From Donghicola mangrovi (GTDB lineage: Bacteria > Pseudomonadota > Alphaproteobacteria > Rhodobacterales > Rhodobacteraceae): a stretch of 64,000 nucleotides of DNA. The stretch's first letter is position 1. The number at the start of each line of letters is the position of its first letter. The notes below the pieces were generated by a model. That model was not told the origin of the DNA and ran no database searches. It saw only the letters and a list, made by a program, of their open reading frames with translations. The DNA lies in assembly GCF_013377535.1 (NCBI RefSeq), contig NZ_JABCJE010000002.1, positions 434,001 to 498,000 on the forward strand, given 5' to 3'. A program made the position numbers and the translations under genes. Below are positions 39,487-48,303 of this stretch, piece after piece.

Positions 39487-41864
39487 TCATCGGCTCCATC
39501 AGCAGAAACATCGGGCAAACCGGCAGCGGCCTGCCGGGCGGGTTCGGCGGTGGGAACAGGTGTCGGATGGATAGCCGACCCATGCACCCAGACATCGCGC
39601 TGCGGGAAGGGAATCTCGATCCCCTCTTCGGCAAAGCGCTTCACGATAGAGTGGTTGAAATCCGAACTGACATTCAAGACCCAGTTCACATCACGGATGA
39701 TCGCGCGAACCTCAAAATCCAGCGAACTGTCGCCGAACCCTTTGAAATAGATAAAGGGCGGCGGTTGCAGCAAGACCATCGGGTGCTCTTTGGCGATCTC
39801 CATCAGGATCTTCTCGACCCTGCGGGAGTCGGTCCCATAGGCCACACCCACAGACACGATCACGCGGCCGATGGTGTTGCCACGAGTCCAGTTCGTCACC
39901 TTGCCACTGACGAGGTCAGAGTTCGGGACGATCACATCGGTACGGTCGAACGTCTCGATCCGGGTCGAACGCACGGAAATGGCGCGGACATAGCCCATCT
40001 CGCCGCCGACCTCGATCCAGTCCCCTTCGGAGATGGGCCGTTCGATCAGCAGAATGATGCCCGAGACAAAGTTCGACACGATGTTTTGCAGACCGAAACC
40101 GATCCCCACGGACAGCGCACCCGCGACGATGGCCAGATTGGACAGGTCGATCCCCGCGGCCCCGACAGCGGCCATGGCAGCGATAAAGATGCCCACATAG
40201 CCCATGCCCGAAACCATCGCGTTCCGGCCCCCAAGATCCAGACGGGTCTTGGGCAGGATCGAGGTTTGCAGCGCCCGTTGCAGCAAGCGCGTGATGCCGT
40301 AGCCGATCACGAACACCAGAGCAAAGCTGATGAAGTCCGTGGGCGAAATGTTCGTGTCGCCAATGGTGTAGCCCGCACGGAAACGGGCCCAAAGCTCGGT
40401 CAGGTCGGAAATCCGCGCGCCCCAGATCAGGGCCAGCGCAGGCAACAGCACCAGCGCCAGAAGGTATCCCAGCAGAACTGGCAGCAAGGCATCGTCAGCC
40501 TTGTCGGGGTTGCTGGAGAACATCGCATAAAGGTCGCGGATGAACTGTTGCAGGACCGCGTAAACACCATACAGGGCCAGCGAGCCGACCATCGGGTAAA
40601 GCAGCCCCTCGGCGGCGTTGCGATAGCCGATCGCTGCGATCACCGGCGACAGCAGCGCACCGAATGCCATCAGGCGCAGCACGATCATCGCCAGATTGGG
40701 CGCGGCGTTCCCGGCGGCCTCGGCGTTACGGATCAGGCTGCGGCGCAGGGTGTTCACCAGATGCAGCAGCGCAAAGGCGGTCAGGATGATCATCGGGAAC
40801 ATCAGAACCGCCGTCACACCGGTCGAGAAATCCTCTCGGGTGGCGACATCGTTCAGCAACAGGTACATGGCCACACAAAGGCCAAGGATCACCCCGCCGC
40901 GCCGCGCTTTGGCCCGCTTGTGCTGGGGGATCGCCGCGATGGCGCGGAAGTCACCGGAGGGGAACAGCAGCCCCGACAGCCAGCCCGCGAACATCGCCAG
41001 ACCTACATAGATCCGCATGTCCGACAGCAGCGCCTTGCCCCTGTCGCCGGTCAATTGCAGGACCTGAAGGCCCGACACCATCATCACCACGCCAAGGACC
41101 GGCAGGATGACTTTGCCCACCGAAATCAGCAGGCTCCAGACGCCGGGGCCCCGTTTGATGCGATGCCAGACCTGATTGACCAGCGCCTCGATCCAGTCGG
41201 GCGCGCGGGTCAGCAGCAGCACGCCAATGATGATGAAAAGGATCGCGGGCAGCACGTCCTCTCGGATGCTGGACAGGCGCGCGCCATCGGCAAAGGTGTC
41301 GCGCACCTCTTGGACCAGCGCCAGACCATAGGTGATCGCGGTTCCGCCCGCCTCGGTCCAAAGCGCGGGGTTCAGGGGCGTCGGCCCCAACGAGAACAGC
41401 TGCTCGGCTTGCTGGCGGCGCACAACGCGGTCGATTTCGGTGATCAATCCGTCCGCTTGGCGATAGGCCTCTTCGGCCTGAAGTCGTGGAACTTCAGCCT
41501 CTTGCAGCTGTTTGTTCAAGTCCGCGCGGCGCTTGGCGATGGTCTGGGGCTCTGTCTCGCCCTCGGCTGGTTTTTCGCCCAAGGCGCTGATCTGCGCGGT
41601 CAGGGTGTCGATGCGTTCGCTGTTGGCGTCCTGCGCCGATTGGAACGTCGTGCGGAAATCGGAAACCTGCGCCCGCAGCGCATCCAGCGCGGCAGCGTCC
41701 CGGTCCGGACTGTCGATTTGCTTTTCGACCTTGGAGGCCAGCGCCTTCCATGCGTCGTAGTCCACCTTGTCCGCTTGAGCCAACACGGCCAGCGGTGCAA
41801 GCAGACTGAAAACGGCGGCCCAGAGGAGCCGCCGCAACACCGTCCAGGGATTAGTCGTCAACAA
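39483..41864 (-). CDS. MscS-family mechanosensitive ion channel with N-terminal DUF3772-like domain
   Basis: Protein of 793 aa. A signal peptide (about 1-30, ending AVLAQ) leads into a periplasmic coiled-coil domain with repeated DALRAQVSDFRTTFQSAQ and IDTLTAQISALGE (about 35-190), resembling DUF3772. About ten TMs follow (210-590). The MscS core has ALSVGIGFGLQNIVSNFVSGIILLIERPISEGDWIEVGGEMGYVRAISVRSTRIETFDRTDVIVPNSDLVSGKVTNW split over beta and C-terminal domains. The size is of the large MscK type. It overlaps cysK by 14 bases. Confidence 0.93.
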   Translation of the reverse strand: MLTTNPWTVLRRLLWAAVFSLLAPLAVLAQADKVDYDAWKALASKVEKQIDSPDRDAAALDALRAQVSDFRTTFQSAQDANSERIDTLTAQISALGEKPAEGETEPQTIAKRRADLNKQLQEAEVPRLQAEEAYRQADGLITEIDRVVRRQQAEQLFSLGPTPLNPALWTEAGGTAITYGLALVQEVRDTFADGARLSSIREDVLPAILFIIIGVLLLTRAPDWIEALVNQVWHRIKRGPGVWSLLISVGKVILPVLGVVMMVSGLQVLQLTGDRGKALLSDMRIYVGLAMFAGWLSGLLFPSGDFRAIAAIPQHKRAKARRGGVILGLCVAMYLLLNDVATREDFSTGVTAVLMFPMIILTAFALLHLVNTLRRSLIRNAEAAGNAAPNLAMIVLRLMAFGALLSPVIAAIGYRNAAEGLLYPMVGSLALYGVYAVLQQFIRDLYAMFSSNPDKADDALLPVLLGYLLALVLLPALALIWGARISDLTELWARFRAGYTIGDTNISPTDFISFALVFVIGYGITRLLQRALQTSILPKTRLDLGGRNAMVSGMGYVGIFIAAMAAVGAAGIDLSNLAIVAGALSVGIGFGLQNIVSNFVSGIILLIERPISEGDWIEVGGEMGYVRAISVRSTRIETFDRTDVIVPNSDLVSGKVTNWTRGNTIGRVIVSVGVAYGTDSRRVEKILMEIAKEHPMVLLQPPPFIYFKGFGDSSLDFEVRAIIRDVNWVLNVSSDFNHSIVKRFAEEGIEIPFPQRDVWVHGSAIHPTPVPTAEPARQAAAGLPDVSADGADE

Positions 41865-42885
41865 AGACTCCCGGGATGCTCTTGGGTCCGGTGGTCAGCC
41901 AATCGGGAACCGGCAGACCCTTTTCCTTGAGGAAGCGGGGGTTGAAGAGTTTCGACTGATAGCGGGTGCCATAGTCGCACAGGATGGTGACGATGGTGTG
42001 GCCTGGGCCCATTTCGCGGGCCATACGGATCGCGCCCGCAATGTTGATCCCCGAGCTGCCGCCAAGGCACAGGCCCTCTTCGGCAAGGGTATCAAAGACG
42101 ATCGGCAGCGCCTCTTCGTCGGGGATCTGGTAGGACATGTCGGGGGTAAAGCCCTCGAGGTTGGCGGTGATGCGCCCCTGCCCGATCCCTTCAGTGATCG
42201 AAGAGCCTTCGGCCTTCAGTTCGCCCGTGGTGTAGAAGCTGTGCAGCGCCGCGCCCAAGGGATCGGCCAGACCGATCTTGACGCCTTTGGGCTGCAGAGC
42301 CTCGGCCACACCGGCCAGAGTGCCGCCCGAACCAACCGCACAGATGAAGCCGTCCACTTTGCCGCCGGTCTGTTCCCAAATCTCGGGGCCAGTGGTTTCC
42401 ACGTGGGCACGCTTGTTCGCCACGTTGTCGAACTGGTTGGCCCAGATCGCGCCGTGCTGTTCGGATTTCGCCAGCTCCTCGGCCAGACGGCCCGAGTAGC
42501 GGACATAGTTGTTCGGGTTCCGGTAGGGCGCGGCCGGCACCTGCACCAGCTCTGCGCCCGCCAGACGGATCATGTCTTTCTTTTCCTGAGACTGGGTCTC
42601 GGGGATCACGATCACAGTGCGGAAGCCCATGGACGCGCCGACCAGTGCCAGACCGATGCCGGTGTTGCCAGCGGTGCCCTCGACAATGGTGCCTCCGGGC
42701 TCCAGCTGGCCACGCTCCAGCGCGTCCTTGATGATGTACAGCGCCGCGCGGTCCTTGACCGACTGACCGGGGTTCATGAATTCACATTTGCCCAGAATGG
42801 TGCACCCTGTCTCTTCGCTGGCCTTACGCAGCTTGATCAGAGGGGTGTTCCCGATGGCTCCGGCCAGATCCTGTGCAATTCGCAT
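41851..42885 (-). CDS. cysK: cysteine synthase A of the trg tellurite locus
   Basis: Protein of 344 aa from MRIAQDLAGAIGNTPLIKL; a second Met directly before it is equally possible. The PLP lysine is in NPGQSVKDRAA. GTAGNTGIGLALV, a typical TSGNTGIG variant, and AVGSGGTLAGVA bind the substrate and PLP phosphate. It makes cysteine from O-acetylserine and sulfide. In Rhodobacter sphaeroides cysK lies beside trgAB and contributes to tellurite resistance; the same trgA-trgB-cysK order is found here. The 3' end overlaps the channel gene by 14 bases. Confidence 0.93.
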   Translation of the reverse strand: MRIAQDLAGAIGNTPLIKLRKASEETGCTILGKCEFMNPGQSVKDRAALYIIKDALERGQLEPGGTIVEGTAGNTGIGLALVGASMGFRTVIVIPETQSQEKKDMIRLAGAELVQVPAAPYRNPNNYVRYSGRLAEELAKSEQHGAIWANQFDNVANKRAHVETTGPEIWEQTGGKVDGFICAVGSGGTLAGVAEALQPKGVKIGLADPLGAALHSFYTTGELKAEGSSITEGIGQGRITANLEGFTPDMSYQIPDEEALPIVFDTLAEEGLCLGGSSGINIAGAIRMAREMGPGHTIVTILCDYGTRYQSKLFNPRFLKEKGLPVPDWLTTGPKSIPGVFVDD

Positions 42886-42939
42886 CATGCGCCCTTTCTC
42901 GTGTTGCACAGACATGAATATGTAGGTCCGCGCAGGACA

Positions 42940-44058
42940 TCAACCCGTAGTGCGCAATCCTTCGCGTGCACGTGACAACCAAAGTGCCAAAAGACAGGTC
43001 GGTTGAGTGCTAATCTGGTCGTTGTCCACCATGTCCATCAGCCGGTCAAAGCTGAAGAGATGGCTTCGGATATCCTCGGCCTCGGCCTCTTCGCCAGCGA
43101 TACCGGCGATGTGGTCGGGCAGATCGCAGATACCGACGAACAGGTGGTAATACTCGCTCGAGCAACCCGGCGAGGGATAGCCACGGTTGACGGGAATCAA
43201 CTTGGTGATCTTCAGGCGGGCTTCTTCTTTGGCCTCTCGCATGGCGGCGTCGATGGCGGTTTCACCCGGATCAATGCGGCCTGCGACAGGCTCCAGCGCC
43301 CAACAATGGGTGTCGCCACGGAAGTAAGGCCCCGCACGGAACTGCTCCACCAGCAGCACGCGGTCGCGCACCGGATCATAGGGAAGCACAACCACTGCAT
43401 CGGCCGCCATAAAGGTCGCGCGGTTCACGACCTCGGACGGGGCACCGTTGTGGCGGGTAAAGGACAGGTCATGCTCGTCCACCGCGAAATAGTTCGCGTA
43501 GGGCACGGTGCGCTTGTGGCTGACCACATCGCTCGCACTCAGGCCAGAGGGCGTCAGCGCGCTGGGATTGGCCTGTGCGGCGGCATAGGCCGAGGCCCGC
43601 ATGCGGATGGTCGGGAAACGCGCGCCCACTTCGGCAGGTGCCTCGTGGGTGAAGGACATCATGACTTCTTCGGCGGCGCGCATGGTCATGACCGACCACT
43701 TGGCAACCCAGTCGTCTAGGTTCCAGACATCACCGCAGGTATGATCGCGCTTGGAGGCCACATAGCAGGCCGCAGGTTCGGTCCCTTCGGAGGTCATGAC
43801 GGCAATGTCAGCGACCGAATAATTAAAGCAGGCCTCGTAGAAATCCAGACGGTCGCGCTGGCGGCCGGTCAGGTTGCGCAGCAGCAGGCCGCGGGCTTCG
43901 GACCCGTCGGTCGCGCAAATCAGGGGATAACTGGCGCCTTGCGCCCAACAGACAGAAAATCCGGGCATGGTGGCAGGAACCGTTTCCACGGGCCCACCAG
44001 CCACCAGATCAAGCAGTGGCTTATGGCAGAGTGTGCCATAAACGAACACGTCGTTCAT
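42940..44058 (-). CDS. trgB: TrgB-like protein: gamma-glutamylcyclotransferase-like domain fused to NUDIX hydrolase
   Basis: Protein of 372 aa. The start at MNDVFVYGTL has GGAG nine bases upstream; an in-frame TTG 15 bases before lacks one. Residues 1 to about 110 carry VYGTL and a cyclotransferase-like fold. The NUDIX domain (about 205-345) has the box GRIDPGETAIDAAMREAKEEARL. Between trgA and cysK, matching the R. sphaeroides tellurite-resistance locus. The enzymatic substrate is uncertain: the NUDIX part looks ADP-ribose-pyrophosphatase-like. Confidence 0.8.
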   Translation of the reverse strand: MNDVFVYGTLCHKPLLDLVAGGPVETVPATMPGFSVCWAQGASYPLICATDGSEARGLLLRNLTGRQRDRLDFYEACFNYSVADIAVMTSEGTEPAACYVASKRDHTCGDVWNLDDWVAKWSVMTMRAAEEVMMSFTHEAPAEVGARFPTIRMRASAYAAAQANPSALTPSGLSASDVVSHKRTVPYANYFAVDEHDLSFTRHNGAPSEVVNRATFMAADAVVVLPYDPVRDRVLLVEQFRAGPYFRGDTHCWALEPVAGRIDPGETAIDAAMREAKEEARLKITKLIPVNRGYPSPGCSSEYYHLFVGICDLPDHIAGIAGEEAEAEDIRSHLFSFDRLMDMVDNDQISTQPTCLLALWLSRAREGLRTTG

Positions 44059-44063
44059 AATTT

Positions 44064-44504
44064 TTATCTCCAACGACGATGTGCAGCCTCGGCCCCCAAA
44101 CCGGACAAGACGGCCCCCATGAATACGGGAGCGATCGTCATTGTCACCGCAATCGCCATAAAGTCTGAAATTCCGATTTTTACAGCGGCTAGAACCGCTT
44201 CTAAAGCATGATCGTAAAGTTTTCGAAACGCCCGAATAAGCATCTCCCGTGTTGCAAGAGACATAAAGACCAGCAGCACAGTTACAAATCCACCGTTAAT
44301 TCCGGCAACCGCAGCACGGGCCCAGCCGTTACCGACGCGCGGGCCGACCAACTGCCAGCCGATCACCGCGCCTAGGAACATGTTATACTCGATAAAGAAT
44401 TGGTAGTACTGGAGGGCGGGACGCACCTCTCGCAGTTTGAGTGCCAGAATGACACCCGTCAGGGCCATAAAAATTGCGGCGATCAGACGGGCGGCTGTGG
44501 GCAT
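44064..44504 (-). CDS. trgA: TrgA-family membrane protein
   Basis: Protein of 146 aa starting MPTAARLIAAIFMALTGVILALKLREVRP. The start is chosen because the start Met begins the family motif PTAARL and the upstream frame overlaps cfa. Four hydrophobic segments (6-24, 38-60, 68-88, 112-135) are seen, with FFIEYNMFLGAVIGWQLVGPRVGNG as the conserved core. Together with trgB and cysK it forms the Rhodobacter-type tellurite locus. It starts two bases after the cfa stop and ends five bases before trgB. Confidence 0.85.
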   Translation of the reverse strand: MPTAARLIAAIFMALTGVILALKLREVRPALQYYQFFIEYNMFLGAVIGWQLVGPRVGNGWARAAVAGINGGFVTVLLVFMSLATREMLIRAFRKLYDHALEAVLAAVKIGISDFMAIAVTMTIAPVFMGAVLSGLGAEAAHRRWR

Positions 44505-44506
44505 CC

Positions 44507-45715
44507 TTAAGAAGGTCTTTCGATTGTCAACTGCGTTACATCGCAGATACCCCCTCTGAAGGCCCCCGCGCAAGACGTCAGATAAAAGTTCCACATCCGG
44601 CGGAAGCGGTCATCAAAGCCCATGGGCGCAATCCGGTCCCAGTTGTCGTTGAACATTTCGTACCAGCGGCGCAGGGTTTGGCTGTAGCTTTCGCCGAAAT
44701 CCAGATGGTCGGTGACGCGCAGACCGGCGCGCTGGACCTCTTGCCTCAGGGTGCGGGGGCTTGGCAGCATCCCACCCGGAAAGATGTATTTCTGTATGAA
44801 ATCCACACCATTCCTGTAGGTGTCCCAGCGCTTATCTTCTATCAAAATGATCTGAAGTACTGCCGAGGCTCCAGGCTTGAGGCAATTGCGGACGGTCTGG
44901 AAATAGGTTGGCCAGTATTTCTCGCCGACGGCCTCGAACATCTCGATGCTGGCGATGCCGTCATAGGTGCCTTTTTCGTCGCGATAGTCCTGCAATTTCA
45001 ACGTTACTTGATCGGACAGGCCCGCGTCCGCAATACGTTTCTGGGCAAAGGCCAGCTGTTCGCGGCTGATCGTCAGACCTGTTACTTTGAGACCCCGCTC
45101 TTTGGCGGCGTATTCGGCGAACCCGCCCCAACCGCAGCCGATTTCCAGCACGTGGTCGCCGGGCTTCACGCCCATCCGGTCGACCATGCTGGCGTATTTC
45201 TGGATCTGCGCGGCCTCCAGACTCTCTTGCCCAGACTTAAACAACGCAGACGAGTAGGTCATCGTGTCGTCCAGCCACAGATTGTAGAAGTCGTTCCCCA
45301 GATCGTAGTGGTAAGAGATATTCTTTCTTGCCTGTTTTTTGGTATTTGACTGCAGCCAGAAACGGAATTTTTCCAGCGCCCGAACAAGTGACTTGCCGGG
45401 AAACCCGTCGTAGACCGCTTCTTGCTGGTCGTGGATCAAATCCATGAAGGCCTGAAGGTCCGGACTGCTCCACCAACCGTCCAGATATGAATCGCAAAAA
45501 CCTAGGTCACCTTCGCGAATAAGTCGGGCAAAGGTATCCGGATGGTGAATCACGATCTCTGCCACGGGGCCGGGATTTTGCCCTTCGCAGCGAAAGACAC
45601 GGCCGTCTTCCAGCCGAATATCCAGCCGCCCTGCCCGCATCCCTTTCATCATCGACAGGACAGCGCCCATGTAGCGGGGCAGATCGGTCGGCAGCGTGGT
45701 TTCGGCAAGCGTCAT
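44507..45715 (-). CDS. cyclopropane-fatty-acyl-phospholipid synthase-family methyltransferase
   Basis: Protein of 402 aa from MTLAETTLPTDLPRYMGAVL; upstream in-frame residues are in the leader. The N-terminal part has DLGFCDSYLDGWWSSPDL and NISYHYDLGNDFYNLWLDDTMTYSSALF, a CFA-synthase signature. The SAM site is HVLEIGCGWGGFAEYAA, and EAVGEKYWPTYF and YIFPGGMLPS also match the family. It methylates unsaturated phospholipid acyl chains. It is the first gene of a six-gene overlapping operon. Confidence 0.92.
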   Translation of the reverse strand: MTLAETTLPTDLPRYMGAVLSMMKGMRAGRLDIRLEDGRVFRCEGQNPGPVAEIVIHHPDTFARLIREGDLGFCDSYLDGWWSSPDLQAFMDLIHDQQEAVYDGFPGKSLVRALEKFRFWLQSNTKKQARKNISYHYDLGNDFYNLWLDDTMTYSSALFKSGQESLEAAQIQKYASMVDRMGVKPGDHVLEIGCGWGGFAEYAAKERGLKVTGLTISREQLAFAQKRIADAGLSDQVTLKLQDYRDEKGTYDGIASIEMFEAVGEKYWPTYFQTVRNCLKPGASAVLQIILIEDKRWDTYRNGVDFIQKYIFPGGMLPSPRTLRQEVQRAGLRVTDHLDFGESYSQTLRRWYEMFNDNWDRIAPMGFDDRFRRMWNFYLTSCAGAFRGGICDVTQLTIERPS

Positions 45716-45787
45716 GGCGGGTCTCCCTAGGGGTCGTTTCAGGCTAGTCCTGTCAGCCACAGGCGGGCAATAAATCTTAAGACGGGG

Positions 45788-47206
45788 TCAGAAATCCCGT
45801 GCCTCATAGGCGTCCAATGCCCGTTTGCGACCCGCATCTGCGGTCACAATGGGCTTGGGGTAGTCATCTTTGGGCGACAGATCCCAGCTACGGGGAATCG
45901 CGTCGAAGTATTTCAGAGCGTGCTTGTGGGGGTTGCTGCGCCCCTCCGCGATCCAGCGGCTGACGTAGCTGCGCTGCTTGTCGAACTTGTCGAGTTGGGT
46001 CACCGGATTAAACACGCGGAAATACGGGGTCGCATCAGGGCCAGAGCCCGCCGACCACTGCCACCCCATCGCATTGGCGGCGGGGTCCCAGTCGATCAGG
46101 CAATCCTCAAACCACTCCAGACCGATCTTCCAATGGGTCAGCAGGTGCTTGGTCAGGTAGCTGGCGACGATCATTCGCGCTCGGTTGTGCATCCGGCCCG
46201 TCACATAAAGCTCTCGCATAGCCGCATCCACGAATTGAATGCCGGTGCGGCCCTGTTTCCAAGCGGTGACTTCGGCGTTTTCCTTTTCGTTCCAAGGGAA
46301 TGCGGACCATTCCTCGCGCCAGTTGTCGGTCGCGATACGGGGGGTGTGCCAGATCAGGTGATAGGCAAACTCGCGCCACGCCAGTTCCTTCATAAAGGTT
46401 TCGGCGCCTTTGCTGCCCTCGTTCATGCGGCGCATGGCGGCGTGCCAGCATTGGCGGGGGCTGATCTCTCCCAGTGCCAGATTTTCGGACAGACAGCTGG
46501 TGCCGTCTTCGGACGGCAAATCCCGCTTGGTGTCGTAGTCGTCGACGATATTCTCGATGAAATGGGAAAGCCGGTCCTGCGCGGCATCCTCGCCAAGGCG
46601 CACGAAGGGCCGAACCACATCCGCCCCACGGCGCATCGCGGCACCTAAACCCCAATCCTCTAAGTTTTCGGTTTCCGGCCACTCCGGCGGTGCGGTCAGC
46701 GACGAAATCCGCCCCAAAGGCTGTGGCACGTCCCGCCCACGGACCGATTTCCAGAACGGCGTGAAAACCTTGTAGAACCCGCCCTGACCCGTTTCGACCG
46801 TCCAAGGCTCGAACATCAGGTGGCCAAGGTGGCTTTGCGCATCAATCCCCGCCTCTTTCAGCGCGGATTTGATGTCTTTGTCCCGTTTGACGCTGTCAGG
46901 ATCATAGGCCCGCGACCAAAGCACCGTATCCGCACCGGTTTCCTCGATCAGCGCCTTCAGAACGGTCAGCGCATCGCCCGACCGCAGCACCAACCTGCTG
47001 CCGATCGCCTCTAGCGACTCGGTCAGATGACCGACCCCCAGCCCCAACCGCCATTTCGGCGCGGCGCCCAAGCCATCGACCAGTCCATCGCGGATAAAGA
47101 CCGGCACCACCGGACGACCGCTGGACATGGCCGCCCAAAGCGCAGGGTGATCGGACAGGCGCAAATCCCTGCGGAACCAAACGATGATCGGAGAGTGCTC
47201 TGCCAC
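45788..47206 (-). CDS. phrB: class I deoxyribodipyrimidine photolyase
   Basis: Protein of 472 aa: IIVWFRRDLRLSDHPALWAA, the photolyase start, then VLWSRAYDP, FEPWTVETGQGGFYKVFTPFWKSV and the FAD-binding domain with FMKELAWREFAYHLIWHTP, GRTGIQFVDAAMRELYVTGRMHNRARMIVASYLTKHLLTHWKIGLEWFEDCLIDWDPAANAMGWQWSAGSGPDA. It repairs cyclobutane dimers using light. It is monocistronic, with 72 bases to the cfa start. Cryptochrome-like activity cannot be excluded. Confidence 0.95.
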   Translation of the reverse strand: MAEHSPIIVWFRRDLRLSDHPALWAAMSSGRPVVPVFIRDGLVDGLGAAPKWRLGLGVGHLTESLEAIGSRLVLRSGDALTVLKALIEETGADTVLWSRAYDPDSVKRDKDIKSALKEAGIDAQSHLGHLMFEPWTVETGQGGFYKVFTPFWKSVRGRDVPQPLGRISSLTAPPEWPETENLEDWGLGAAMRRGADVVRPFVRLGEDAAQDRLSHFIENIVDDYDTKRDLPSEDGTSCLSENLALGEISPRQCWHAAMRRMNEGSKGAETFMKELAWREFAYHLIWHTPRIATDNWREEWSAFPWNEKENAEVTAWKQGRTGIQFVDAAMRELYVTGRMHNRARMIVASYLTKHLLTHWKIGLEWFEDCLIDWDPAANAMGWQWSAGSGPDATPYFRVFNPVTQLDKFDKQRSYVSRWIAEGRSNPHKHALKYFDAIPRSWDLSPKDDYPKPIVTADAGRKRALDAYEARDF

Positions 47207-47301
47207 GTAATGCCTCTTGGGTCGTAATTATGGATTGTTACGATTGGCAGAACGCTTTGGATCACCGATTGGTTCACTAATTTGTCAGAAAAATCCGAAT
47301 G

Positions 47302-47817
47302 CTACAGCCAAGGCCCCGACTGCGGCATCAGAAACAGATCGGTCTCTTCAGGTTTCAGCCCCATCTGGGTCAGCATCGCATGAACCTGACCGCGGTGGTG
47401 GGTCTGGTGGTTAAAGAAATGCATTACGCATTCGCCCAGGTTTTTCGAGACAGTCGTGTTCAGGGTGCCCGAATACCACGTCAGGTCCGAAATCATATCG
47501 AGGGATTTCACCTTCTCGGCCCAAAGGATGATGTGGCCATCCATGCGAAACCGCTCGCCGCTCCAGGCGGCGATGGTGGGCTGGAAGTCGCGGCTGGTTT
47601 GGGCGGTGCCACCGGGCAAGGGCTTGTCCTGAAAACGCGCCATCCACGTGGTGTCCGCCCACAGGATATGGTTGACCGTGGCAAGGATCGAACCAAAGAA
47701 CGCCCCGCGATCCTTCGTCAGTTCTTCAGGGGGCATGTCCTGCAAGAGCTTGCGCAAGTTCCTGTTCTGCCACGCATTATACCGGGCCATCGTTATACAA
47801 TAATCTCGGGTCAGCAT
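47302..47817 (-). CDS. DinB-family putative metal-dependent enzyme
   Basis: Protein of 171 aa from MLTRDYCITMARYNAWQNRNL. A four-helix DinB fold is expected, with the three His metal ligands in FGSILATVNHILWAD and HFFNHQTHHRGQVHAML. The family contains damage-inducible and thiol-transferase-like enzymes; the reaction is unknown. The upstream part of the open frame (to 47895) is rejected because it overlaps the tmRNA leader region and lacks the family start. Confidence 0.87.
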   Translation of the reverse strand: MLTRDYCITMARYNAWQNRNLRKLLQDMPPEELTKDRGAFFGSILATVNHILWADTTWMARFQDKPLPGGTAQTSRDFQPTIAAWSGERFRMDGHIILWAEKVKSLDMISDLTWYSGTLNTTVSKNLGECVMHFFNHQTHHRGQVHAMLTQMGLKPEETDLFLMPQSGPWL

Positions 47818-47926
47818 CTGCGGCTCCCGTCTCCAAATGTCGTTTTGCAAAATTTTCGCCCCAACCATGAAAACCGAGCGTACCGAAACAGGCAAGCACG
47901 TGATGCAGGATTTTCATGACAGGCTC

Positions 47927-47954
47927 TTGAATTCCGCCGCAAAGTTCGTAGGTT
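47927..47954 (+). promoter_or_regulatory. candidate promoter of the tmRNA gene
   Basis: TTGAAT (47927-47932) and TAGGTT (47949-47954) with 16 bases between them. The start point would be near 47961, where the first tmRNA hairpin (GTCGG GCAA CCGAC) begins. Confidence 0.45.
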
Positions 47955-47960
47955 AGGCAC

Positions 47961-48280
47961 GTCGGGCAACCGACTATGGACATAAACGCGCTCGTAATAA
48001 GCGGATCGGACCCGGGGGCGGTACCCGGCGGCTCCACCATAAATCCTATCGTTTGGGATTCTGGGGCCGAAATAGGATCGACGAACGTCTAAAGGGGTTT
48101 TGCTTTGTCCCGGTGTGATACCGCCGTTATCGGTTCAAAAAGTACAATTGCAAACGACAATCGTGCTCCGGTAGCAATGGCTGCGTAAGCAGTCGGCGAA
48201 ACCGAAATCTAAGTCCTTGGGCCTAGCAGCTTAAGGCGGGGTTCGGAGGTACCTGGCAACAGAAACCTCCACTTTGCACC
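47961..48280 (+). ncRNA. ssrA: tmRNA, circularly permuted two-piece form
   Basis: The tag frame GCA AAC ... GCG TAA at 48150-48188 encodes ANDNRAPVAMAA, the expected degradation tag. The gene is permuted. A downstream 5' acceptor strand GGGGCCG (48063-48069) pairs with an upstream CGGCTCC (48029-48035) followed by A and encoded CCA (48037-48039). Just before it, a CCGGG/CCCGG T-arm-like stem is seen. The internal segment 48040-48062 would be removed. The stem GGAGGT/ACCTCC at 48245-48270 belongs to the pseudoknot region. tmRNA rescues stalled ribosomes. The exact 5' and 3' ends are approximate. Confidence 0.93.
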
Positions 48281-48303
48281 AGCGCCCCGAGGGGCGCTTT
48301 TTT
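48281..48303 (+). terminator. Rho-independent terminator of the tmRNA gene
   Basis: GCGCCCC and GGGGCGC form a 7-bp stem followed by six T. It immediately precedes the stop codon of the convergent GntR gene, and the stop overlaps the T tract. Confidence 0.85.

Noticed and set aside
39567-41930. 787-codon plus-strand frame opposite the MscS-type gene
   Set aside because: It is a GC-rich antisense shadow, full of His, Gln and Asp and without a recognisable fold, while the minus strand encodes a convincing channel.
47777-48040. Minus-strand frame starting MVEPPGTAPGSDPL
   Set aside because: It is the antisense of the tmRNA acceptor piece, a well-known false gene, and lies over the tRNA-like domain.
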